Shown here piece after piece: positions 57,454 through 64,000 of a stretch of DNA of 64,000 nt. The notes under the pieces were generated by a model. The model was given only the letters and a program-made list of their open reading frames with translations, was not told where the DNA came from and did not search any database. Both the position numbers and the translations under genes were made by a program. The stretch is from Stenotrophomonas panacihumi. Its GTDB lineage: Bacteria; Pseudomonadota; Gammaproteobacteria; Xanthomonadales; Xanthomonadaceae. The stretch's first letter is position 1. The number at the start of each line of letters is the position of its first letter. The stretch covers positions 1 to 64,000 of the forward strand of contig NZ_LLXU01000131.1 in NCBI RefSeq assembly GCF_001431645.1. Direction: 5' to 3'.

Positions 57454-58434
57454 TCAGCGCCCGAGCACCTGCGGATTGGCGATGTTCTTTGGCGCACCCG
57501 CGGCGAACGCGAGCACGTTGTCGAAGGCGATGCTGAAGTACTGCTCGTAGCTGTCGCGTTCGACGTAACCGAGGTGCGGCGTGGCCAGCACGCGCGGATG
57601 CGTGAGCAGCGGATCGAACGCATCCAGCAGCGGCTCGTGCTCGAACACATCCACCGCCGCCATGCCCGGCCGCCCTGCATCCAGCGCGGCCAGCAGCGCG
57701 CCCGGCGCGATCAGCTCCGCGCGGCTCGTGTTGACCAGCAACGTATCCGGCCGCATCCGCGCCAGGTCCTCCGGCCGCACTTCATGCCGGCTGGCATCGC
57801 TCAGGCGACGATGCAGCGAGAACACGTCGCTTTCGGCGAACAGCTGCGCGCGGCTGTTCGCCACCTCGTAACCGTCCGTACGCGCCTGCGCGCAGGAAGC
57901 CTCGCTGCCCCACACGAGCACGCGCATGCCGAACGCCTGCCCGTAGCCGGCGACCAGCTTGCCGATCTTCCCGTAGCTCCAGATGCCCAGCGTGCGCCCG
58001 CGCAGCACGCGGCCGAGCGTGGCATCGCCGGTGGATTGCCAGCGGCCGGCATGCAGCGCATCGCCATAGGCGCGCAAGCGACGGCTTGCGGCCATCACCA
58101 GGGCCCAGGCCAGTTCCGCCGGTGCCACCGGCGAGCCGCTGCCTTCGGCCACCGATACGCCATGGCGGGTGCAGGCATCGAGGTCGATATTCGACGACAG
58201 CCGCCCGGTCTGACTGATCAAACGCAGCTGGGGCAGGCGCGCCAGCAAGGCTTCGTCGATGCGCGTGCGTTCGCGGATCAGCACGAGCGCCTGCGCGTCG
58301 GCCAAGGCTGCGGCCGTGGCATCCGGGTCTTGCAGCGGCTGGTCCAACACGCGCACATCGTGACCCTGCAGGCGCGCGAAGCAATCCAGCCCGCGCACTG
58401 CTTGCTGGTAATCCTCGGGAATCACGATGCGCAC
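57454..58434 (-). CDS. D-2-hydroxyacid dehydrogenase family protein
   Basis: A 326-residue protein with the Rossmann motif GIWSYGKIGKLVAGY at about 145-160 (the usual first Gly of G-x-G is Ser-Tyr, an atypical form), NTSRAEL with the substrate-binding Arg, FEHEP, and TPHLGY with the catalytic His. Serine-type or phosphoglycerate-like substrates are possible. The start is GTG 58434, 10 bases after the DUF1820 gene. It is the last gene of a rhomboid-DUF1820-dehydrogenase transcript. Confidence 0.88.
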   Translation of the reverse strand: MRIVIPEDYQQAVRGLDCFARLQGHDVRVLDQPLQDPDATAAALADAQALVLIRERTRIDEALLARLPQLRLISQTGRLSSNIDLDACTRHGVSVAEGSGSPVAPAELAWALVMAASRRLRAYGDALHAGRWQSTGDATLGRVLRGRTLGIWSYGKIGKLVAGYGQAFGMRVLVWGSEASCAQARTDGYEVANSRAQLFAESDVFSLHRRLSDASRHEVRPEDLARMRPDTLLVNTSRAELIAPGALLAALDAGRPGMAAVDVFEHEPLLDAFDPLLTHPRVLATPHLGYVERDSYEQYFSIAFDNVLAFAAGAPKNIANPQVLGR

Positions 58435-58444
58435 GCGGCAATCC

Positions 58445-58765
58445 TCAGCGCGGCTTGCCGGGAACGGGGAAGGGCGTGACCACCGATTCGCCTGAGGCCG
58501 CATCGCGGATCGCCGATTGCCCCTTCTTCTCCACTTCCTCGATGCGGATGATGCTCTGCATCGGCAGGTGCAGCTTGCGGGTGTTGCCGAATTCCTCGCG
58601 CAGGCGTTCCTCGGTGGGATCGACCACCAGGCCATCGTGCACGTCGAACACCAGGTCGCCGATTTCGTTGAAACCCCACAGGTGGCTGCCGGCGACATGC
58701 CGCGCGTACAGCTCGTAGACCTTGCCGTGGTTGAGGAACGTGACTTTGTAGAGCGCGTTGGACAT
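58445..58765 (-). CDS. DUF1820 family protein
   Basis: A 106-residue protein matching DUF1820: YKVTFLNHGKVYELYARHVAGSHLWGFNEIGDLVFD and PMQSIIRIEEVEKKG are family blocks. Function is unknown; the family is conserved in gammaproteobacteria. The ATG is at 58765. It stands between the rhomboid protease (23 bases upstream) and the dehydrogenase (10 bases downstream), so these form one operon. Confidence 0.9.
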   Translation of the reverse strand: MSNALYKVTFLNHGKVYELYARHVAGSHLWGFNEIGDLVFDVHDGLVVDPTEERLREEFGNTRKLHLPMQSIIRIEEVEKKGQSAIRDAASGESVVTPFPVPGKPR

Positions 58766-58788
58766 GGCCGCGATTATAGGACCGTGCC

Positions 58789-59481
58789 TCAGAACCCGTG
58801 GCGCTTGCGCAGGCGACGCGCGATCGCCGCGCGCACGTAAAGCCCATAGCCGACGCCGAACAGAAAGCCGGCGATATGCGCCGACCACGCCACCATGCCG
58901 AACGCCGGGCCGATGTGCGCGAACACCACCTGCAACAGCGCCCACACGCCGATCAGCAGCGGCGCCGGCACGCGGATGAATTCCAGGAACAGGCCCAGCG
59001 GCAGCACCACGCCAAGCTTGGCGCCGGGAAACAGCGCCAGGTAACTGCCGATCAACGCGGACACCGCGCCGGACGCGCCGATGATCACCTGGTCCGGTCG
59101 GCCGAGGGTGTAGATCGCCGCCAGGTTCGCCGCCGCCCCGCCGAGCAGGAACAGCAGCAGCAGCCGCCACGGCCCGAGGATGCGTTCGGCCGGCAGGCCG
59201 AAGATCAGCAGGAACACCAGATTGCCGAGCAGGTGCGACCAGTCCGCGTGCAGGAACAGCGCGGTGAACAGGCGCAGGACGCTGCCGTCCTCGAAGGCGG
59301 CCCACCAGTCGGAGATCGCCGGCCGGCCCCGCGACAGCGCGCCCCAGTCCAGCCACAATCCCGCCCGCGCTTCTTCCGGCCGGCTGATCGACCACAGGAA
59401 CGCCGCCCAGATCACCGCGAACAGCAGCGGCACCGCCCAGCGGTGTGAAGGTTTCTTGCGGGAAGGAAGGGAGATGAACAT
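58789..59481 (-). CDS. Rhomboid family intramembrane serine protease
   Basis: A 230-residue polytopic membrane protein with six predicted helices. The catalytic Ser137 is in GASGAVSALIG and His202 in SAHIAGFLFG. The HADWSHLLGN segment (H78, H83, N87) forms the oxyanion side. It cleaves transmembrane substrates within the inner membrane; the substrate is unknown. It is the first gene of the minus-strand operon. Confidence 0.93.
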   Translation of the reverse strand: MFISLPSRKKPSHRWAVPLLFAVIWAAFLWSISRPEEARAGLWLDWGALSRGRPAISDWWAAFEDGSVLRLFTALFLHADWSHLLGNLVFLLIFGLPAERILGPWRLLLLFLLGGAAANLAAIYTLGRPDQVIIGASGAVSALIGSYLALFPGAKLGVVLPLGLFLEFIRVPAPLLIGVWALLQVVFAHIGPAFGMVAWSAHIAGFLFGVGYGLYVRAAIARRLRKRHGF

Positions 59482-59565
59482 GGGGTTCTTCAGGCGCCCA
59501 AGATAGCGTTTTCACCGGCATGAACCCATCCCGAAGATTGGCCCGCCATTCACCGAAAGTCGTTA

Positions 59566-59593
59566 TTGTTAGGTTAACCCGGATGGGTATACT
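59566..59593 (+). promoter_or_regulatory. Sigma-70-type promoter of the FadL-like gene
   Basis: TTGTTA at 59566-59571 and TATACT at 59588-59593 are 16 bases apart and match the consensus well. The leader to ATG 59709 would be about 110 bases. Confidence 0.6.
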
Positions 59594-59708
59594 GCATACG
59601 GCGTCGTATGTCCGGGAGGGGTCTCCGGCGCATCTGCAAGGCCTTCGGGGCTTCGCAGATGCAGGCGCTTTACAGACAATTACAAAGTCTTTCCGGAGAG
59701 ATACAAGT

Positions 59709-61064
59709 ATGACCAACGTTTCCAACATCAGCCGCGTCACCGCGCTCGCCGTCGGCATCGCCAGCGTGCTGGCTTTCGGCCAGGCGCACGGTGCGGCCTT
59801 CCAGCTGAAGGAAAACAGCGCCAAGGGCCTCGGCCGCGCGTTCGCCGGTTCCGGCAGCGCCGAGGGCGACGCTTCGATCATCGCGGTGAACCCGGCCGGC
59901 ATGCGCCAGCTGGACGGCCAGCAGTTCCAGGCCGACGTCAGCGCGATCAGCTTCTCGGCCAAGTTCGACGGCAACGCCCGCTACGTGGGCCCGACCGGCC
60001 CGGGTACCGGAACCGCCGTGTCCGGTGGCAACGGCGGCGACGCCGGCATGATCGCCCCGGTTCCGGCGATGTATTACCACCTGCCGTTCGGCGAAAACGA
60101 CAACATGCACTTCGGTGCTTCGGTCACCGTGCCGTTCGGTTTCAAGACCGAGTACGACAGCAACTGGGTCGGCCGCTACAACGGCCTGAAGACCGAGCTG
60201 CAGGCGATCGACCTGAACCTGGCGTTCTCCTATGACGTCAACCCGTACGTGTCCTTCGGCGCGTCGGTGTTCGGCGAGCGCCTGGACGTGGACCTGAGCA
60301 ACGCCATCGACTTCGGCACCGCGCTGTACGCGCAGCGTGTCCCGGGCTTCGCGCCGGGCACCGCCGACGGCACCTCGCGCATCAAGGGTGACAACACCGC
60401 CGTGGGCTTCACGCTGGGTGGCCTGTTCTCGATCGACGAGAACACCCACATCGGCTTCAGCTACCGCTCCGAGGTCGAGCACAAGATCACCAACGGCACC
60501 GCCGACTTCACCGTCCCGGGCAACGCCGCCGCCGTGCTGGCCGTGGCCGCTCCGGGCCAGTATGTCGACACCAAGGGCCGTGCCACGATCACCCTGCCGG
60601 CCAGCGCCACCGCCAGCTTCACCCACAAGTTCAACGACCAGTGGTCGCTGATGGCGGACGTCAGCCGTACCGCGTGGAGCAAGTTCGATGAAGTCCGCGT
60701 GGACTTCGCCTCGAACCAGGCCGACGCCGTGCTGCCGTTCCACTACCGCGACACCACCTTCGCCTCGATCGGTGCCGACTACCGCATGAGCGATACGCTG
60801 ACCCTGCGCGGCGGCCTGGCCTATGACCAGACCCCGACCACGGACGCGCACCGCGACGTCCGCGTGCCGGATACGAGCCGCAAGTGGGTGTCGCTGGGCC
60901 TGACCTGGGCGCCGTCGGCCAACGCCGAGTACAGCTTCGGCTACACGCACCTGTTCACCAGCGACCCGAACATCCGTTCGACCTCGCAGACCAACAGCGT
61001 GATCACCGGCACCTACGAGGTGAGCGGCGACGTGCTGGCTGCTTCGGCGAACTTCAAGTTCTGA
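59709..61064 (+). CDS. OmpP1/FadL family outer-membrane transporter
   Basis: A 451-residue outer-membrane protein. The signal sequence ends near GQAHGAA, followed by AFQLKENSAKGLGRAFAG, the N-terminal hatch of FadL, and by a 14-strand barrel ending in Phe (SANFKF). The family imports long-chain fatty acids or other hydrophobic substrates. ATG 59709 is preceded by CCGGAGAGA at 59693-59701. Upstream open frame to 59520 lies largely in the leader and is not conserved. A terminator follows. Confidence 0.93.
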   Translation: MTNVSNISRVTALAVGIASVLAFGQAHGAAFQLKENSAKGLGRAFAGSGSAEGDASIIAVNPAGMRQLDGQQFQADVSAISFSAKFDGNARYVGPTGPGTGTAVSGGNGGDAGMIAPVPAMYYHLPFGENDNMHFGASVTVPFGFKTEYDSNWVGRYNGLKTELQAIDLNLAFSYDVNPYVSFGASVFGERLDVDLSNAIDFGTALYAQRVPGFAPGTADGTSRIKGDNTAVGFTLGGLFSIDENTHIGFSYRSEVEHKITNGTADFTVPGNAAAVLAVAAPGQYVDTKGRATITLPASATASFTHKFNDQWSLMADVSRTAWSKFDEVRVDFASNQADAVLPFHYRDTTFASIGADYRMSDTLTLRGGLAYDQTPTTDAHRDVRVPDTSRKWVSLGLTWAPSANAEYSFGYTHLFTSDPNIRSTSQTNSVITGTYEVSGDVLAASANFKF

Positions 61065-61086
61065 TCGAAGCTGCATCGCAATGCAC

Positions 61087-61116
61087 AAGGCCCCGCTTCG
61101 GCGGGGCTTTGTTTTT
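61087..61116 (+). terminator. Intrinsic terminator after the FadL-like gene
   Basis: GCCCCGC (61090-61096) pairs with GCGGGGC (61101-61107) around a TTCG tetraloop, followed by TTTGTTTTT. This is a textbook terminator. Confidence 0.85.
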
Positions 61117-61122
61117 GGGGGG

Positions 61123-61644
61123 TCAGCCGCGCGCGTCCTGCTCGCGGCGCAGGCGCGCCAGCGCGGCGCGCGCATCGCCCACCACCAGCGGCGCCGGCAC
61201 CGAGAGCATCAGGTTCAACGGCAGGCCGAATTCCTCGAACGTCCAGCCGCGCGTATCGAGCACGCCGTCCGGGCCGATGGCCTCCGGATGGCGCAGGCGG
61301 ATGCGCTCGGCGAAGCTGCCGTGTTCGGGGATATAGCCGTATACCGGCTTGCCCTTGGCCACCGCGTAGCCAACCTCGAAGCAGGTGCCGCTGTCCGGTT
61401 CCGGGCCGCGGAAGAAATCCAGGTTGGCGAGCACGGCGTCGGCGCGTTCGATCAGGCCGATGTTGGCGTGGTAGATCCATGCGGCTTGCGCGGCGGGATC
61501 GCGCAGGTGCGGCGGCACGTCCTGGTCGAGCGGGAAGAGGCCTTCGAAGCCGAAGGCCGCGCAATCCTGCTTGAGCGCGCGGCCGCGGGCGGCGGCGTCC
61601 GGGCGGAACACGTCGGGGCCGGCGAGGTAGAGGGTGCGAATCAT
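61123..61644 (-). CDS. Nucleoside 2-deoxyribosyltransferase family protein
   Basis: A 173-residue protein of the nucleoside 2-deoxyribosyltransferase fold. TLYLAGPDVF (N-terminal nucleotide-binding loop), ANIGLIERADAVLANLDFFRGPEPDSGTCFEVGYA, with the likely nucleophile E90, and the VYGYIPEHGSF block are visible. It may salvage deoxynucleosides or hydrolyse modified nucleotides. The start at ATG 61644 was chosen over upstream starts because the fold begins there. It is divergent from the 2OG oxygenase gene. Confidence 0.88.
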   Translation of the reverse strand: MIRTLYLAGPDVFRPDAAARGRALKQDCAAFGFEGLFPLDQDVPPHLRDPAAQAAWIYHANIGLIERADAVLANLDFFRGPEPDSGTCFEVGYAVAKGKPVYGYIPEHGSFAERIRLRHPEAIGPDGVLDTRGWTFEEFGLPLNLMLSVPAPLVVGDARAALARLRREQDARG

Positions 61645-61721
61645 GGCAAGGCATCGGGCGGGGTGGGGCATTGTCGCGCCACCCGCTGCGTGGGCGGGGC
61701 CGGATTGCTATGGTGTGGCGC

Positions 61722-62423
61722 ATGGACGCACCCGTGGATTTCATCGAGGTCTATGACGACGCGCTGGACGCGGCAACCTGCGCGGCCATCGTGCAACGCC
61801 TGCGCGACAGCGACCGGCTCACCGCGGGGCGGATCGGCGGCGGTGTCTATCCCGAGCTCAAACGCAGCCAGGACCTGCGCATCAGCGGCCTGCCCGACTG
61901 GGCGGACGTCGAGGCGAAGATCCAGCAGGCCGTGCTGGGCGGGCTGTTGCGCTACCTGCGCCGCTATCCACAGGCGTTGGTGGCGCCGTTGATGCTGCAG
62001 ATTCCGGATGTCGGCGGCACGTTGCGCCGCCTGCGCGCGGAAGACGTGCAGGGCATGGCCGAGCCGGCGCTCGTCGAGCTCGCGCGTACCTGCCTGCGCC
62101 CGGGGGCGATCAACCTGCAGTGGTATTCGGCGGGCGAGGGCGGCTATCCGTACTGGCATTGCGAGCTGTACCCGCGCGACGCCAGCGCGGAGACTTTGCA
62201 TCGGCACGTGCTGTGGACGCTCTACCTCAACGACGGCTTCGAGGAGGGCGAGACGGAATTCCTTTTCCAGCAGCGCAAGGTGAAGCCGCGGACCGGCAGC
62301 CTGCTGATCGCGCCGACCGCGTTCACGCACACCCATCGCGGCAACCGCCCGCAGGGCGGCGACAAGTTCATCGCGACCAGCTGGATCCTGTTCCAGTCGG
62401 CGCAGGCGTTGTACGGCGGCTGA
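61722..62423 (+). CDS. 2OG-Fe(II) oxygenase (prolyl-hydroxylase-like)
   Basis: A 233-residue protein with a double-stranded beta-helix core. Candidate iron ligands are H146 and E148 (YWHCELY, an H-x-E instead of the usual H-x-D) and H203 or H205 (FTHTHRG), with R206 as a possible 2-oxoglutarate anchor. Its layout resembles bacterial proline 4-hydroxylase-like enzymes such as those modifying proteins or small molecules. ATG 61722 was chosen; ATG 61710 is close by. No substrate is suggested by the neighbours. Confidence 0.85.
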   Translation: MDAPVDFIEVYDDALDAATCAAIVQRLRDSDRLTAGRIGGGVYPELKRSQDLRISGLPDWADVEAKIQQAVLGGLLRYLRRYPQALVAPLMLQIPDVGGTLRRLRAEDVQGMAEPALVELARTCLRPGAINLQWYSAGEGGYPYWHCELYPRDASAETLHRHVLWTLYLNDGFEEGETEFLFQQRKVKPRTGSLLIAPTAFTHTHRGNRPQGGDKFIATSWILFQSAQALYGG

Positions 62424-62434
62424 TCGCCGCTGCG

Positions 62435-62806
62435 CTAGCTGCGCAGCTGCAGGACGTTGCCTTCCGGATCCACCGCGTCGCACACGCGGGCACCTTCGAA
62501 TGCCCACTCGCGCTCCGGCCCGTCCACGGTGCCGCCGAGGGCAGGCCACTGCTTGCGCGCCGTGGCGATATCGGCGACGCCGAACACCAGCTTCACCGGC
62601 ACGTTCTCGCGGCGGCGGGGCGGCGTTTCGATGTAGATCCCAGAGGCGATGGCGTCTGGGATGCGCACCAGGGTGAGCTGGAAATTCGCGGATTCGAGTA
62701 CGACGTGATCCGGCGCGGCATGGCGCGCCGCCAACCCCAGCGCCGCTTCGTAGAACGCCTGCAATGCGGGCAGGTCCTTGGCGTAGAGAACGGCGGCAGG
62801 TTTCAT
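62435..62806 (-). CDS. VOC (glyoxalase/bleomycin-resistance) family protein
   Basis: A 123-residue VOC-fold protein: MKPAAVLYAKDLPALQAFYEAALGL at the start, KLVFGVADIATARKQWPALGG in the middle, and the closing 'CDAVDPEGNVLQLR' that is typical of the family. The substrate is unknown; methylglyoxal chemistry is possible, but the metal-binding residues are not all identifiable. Confidence 0.88.
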   Translation of the reverse strand: MKPAAVLYAKDLPALQAFYEAALGLAARHAAPDHVVLESANFQLTLVRIPDAIASGIYIETPPRRRENVPVKLVFGVADIATARKQWPALGGTVDGPEREWAFEGARVCDAVDPEGNVLQLRS

Positions 62807-62861
62807 CGCGAGCAGCTTGGGGGCATCGTGCTTACCTTAGCAGCCCGCGCGGATGCCTCGA

Positions 62862-63959
62862 TCAGAACAGCTCGCCTTGCGGCGAAGCCTTTCGGGCGGG
62901 CGACGGAGGTGGTGGGCGACGGAAGCGGGTGATATCCAGCGGTGGGTCGCCACGTCGTTCGTGGAAGCCCGCGCGGCGCAGCGCCAGTTGGAAGCGCCGC
63001 GCCAGCAGCTGCGCATAGACGCCCTGGCCAGTGAAGCGCTGGCCGAAGCGGCTGTCATAGTCCTTGCCACCCCGCAGCTGCTGGATGGTGCTCATCACGT
63101 GCGCAGCGCGGTCGGGATAGTGGGCTTGCAGCCAGTCGCGGAACAACGGCGCCACCTCGTGCGGTAGGCGCAGCAGGGTATAGCCGGCCGAACCCGCGCC
63201 CGAAGCGGCGGCGGCTTCGAGGATCGCTTCCAGTTCGTGGTCGTTGATCCAGGGGATCACCGGCGCGGCCATCACGCCGACCGGCACGCCGGCCTCGTGC
63301 AGCTTCGCCATCGCGCGCAGGCGAGCGTGCGGCGCAGCGGCGCGCGGTTCCAGTTTGGCTGAGAGGTGTGGATCGAGCGTGGTAACCGAGAAGTAGACGT
63401 TGACCAGGCGTTCGGCGGCGAGCGGCGCGAGCAGGTCGAGGTCGCGGGTAACCAGCGCGTTCTTGGTGATCAGGGTGAAGGGGTGCCGCGTCTCCCACAG
63501 CACTTCGATCATCCGCCGGGTGACCTCCAGCCGGCGCTCGATCGGCTGGTAAGCATCGGTGTTGATGCCCAGCGCGATGGGGCTGGGCACATAGCCGGGC
63601 CGGGACAGTTCGCGGCGCAGCAGTTCCGGTGCGTTGGTCTTGGCGAACAGCCGGGTTTCGAAGTCCAGGCCCGGCGAGAGGTTGAGGTAGGCGTGGCTGG
63701 GCCGGGCGAAGCAGTAGCTGCAGCCGTGTTCGCACCCGCGATACGGATTGGCCGATTGCGAGAAGGGAATGTCCGGCGACTGGTTGCGGCTGATGATGCT
63801 GCGCGCGGTTTCCTCGGTGACCGTCGTGCGCAGGGCCGGGTCGGCGAACTCCTCGCTGTCGTCCGGGTGCCAGCCGTCGTCCACCGCATCGGCGGTGGTG
63901 ACCTCGAACCGGCCGGCCAGGTGGGTCCGCGAACCGCGGCCCTTGATCGCTTGCGTCAT
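62862..63959 (-). CDS. PA0069-type radical SAM protein
   Basis: A 365-residue radical SAM protein. The cluster cysteines C76, C80 and C83 lie in GCEHGCSYC (C-x3-C-x2-C). The segments YCFARPSHAYLNLSPGLDFETRLFAKTNAPELLRREL, ITKNALVTRDLDLL and FSVTTLD are conserved in the PA0069/Rv2578c-like group, some of which are related to DNA-lyase-type proteins. Function is unknown. The stop is near 62862 and the gene is complete at both ends, with ATG 63959 close to the right edge of the window. Confidence 0.9.
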   Translation of the reverse strand: MTQAIKGRGSRTHLAGRFEVTTADAVDDGWHPDDSEEFADPALRTTVTEETARSIISRNQSPDIPFSQSANPYRGCEHGCSYCFARPSHAYLNLSPGLDFETRLFAKTNAPELLRRELSRPGYVPSPIALGINTDAYQPIERRLEVTRRMIEVLWETRHPFTLITKNALVTRDLDLLAPLAAERLVNVYFSVTTLDPHLSAKLEPRAAAPHARLRAMAKLHEAGVPVGVMAAPVIPWINDHELEAILEAAAASGAGSAGYTLLRLPHEVAPLFRDWLQAHYPDRAAHVMSTIQQLRGGKDYDSRFGQRFTGQGVYAQLLARRFQLALRRAGFHERRGDPPLDITRFRRPPPPSPARKASPQGELF

Positions 63960-64000
63960 CGGCGCAGGTTACGCCCCGGTGGTCTCAGGCCCAGCGACGA

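Overview
The window is high-GC chromosomal DNA with densely packed genes. Gene content points to a gammaproteobacterium of the Xanthomonadaceae/Lysobacteraceae group (Lysobacter, Luteimonas or Pseudoxanthomonas-like). The clues are a TldD pair followed by MoxR/DUF58/BatA genes, a rhomboid-DUF1820 pair, I78 inhibitor lipoproteins, a GH5 cellulase, gltBD and envC-ctp. The genus assignment is inference. I saw no rRNA, tRNA or CRISPR array, but I could not run a covariance search.

Bases 1-14160 hold the end of an AraC-type regulator, a Tat-signal threonine-aldolase-like enzyme, and then a co-directional series of nine genes: two TldD paralogues with Tat signals, a TldE partner without one, a DUF4159 protein, a MoxR ATPase, a DUF58 protein, a BatA-like membrane protein, a DUF4175-like membrane protein and a final membrane protein. 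The last five are tightly packed, four of them by overlap. This looks like an envelope-associated peptide-processing or quality-control system. Bases 14157-20307 carry small housekeeping genes and a helicase-exonuclease pair resembling MrfAB of Bacillus.

Bases 20308-37108 form a contact-dependent growth inhibition (CDI) island. It has a TpsB exporter (cdiB), a 3105-residue CdiA ending in an EC869-type nuclease domain, and its immunity gene. Three further cdiA 3' fragments follow. The first carries a different toxin end with a tiny putative immunity gene. The second is frameshifted and carries an HNH-like toxin remnant with a 291-residue partner of unknown family. The third is only a scar. The repeated cdiA backbone is GC-rich, whereas toxin tails and immunity genes are visibly poorer in GC, as expected for cassettes exchanged by recombination.

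Bases 37109-64000 return to core genes: a short-chain dehydrogenase with a basic tail, a metallothionein-like protein, two I78-like lipoproteins, topoisomerase IB, glutamate synthase (gltB, gltD), arsenate reductase, a GH5 cellulase, a methylglyoxal synthase-like protein with two MGS folds, a PstS-OmpA fusion, a PepSY protein, an M28 lipoprotein peptidase, EnvC and a C-terminal processing protease, a rhomboid-DUF1820-dehydrogenase operon, a FadL porin, a nucleoside deoxyribosyltransferase-like protein, a 2OG-Fe(II) oxygenase, a VOC protein and a PA0069-type radical SAM protein. No gene-free stretch outside the CDI remnants exceeds 300 bases.
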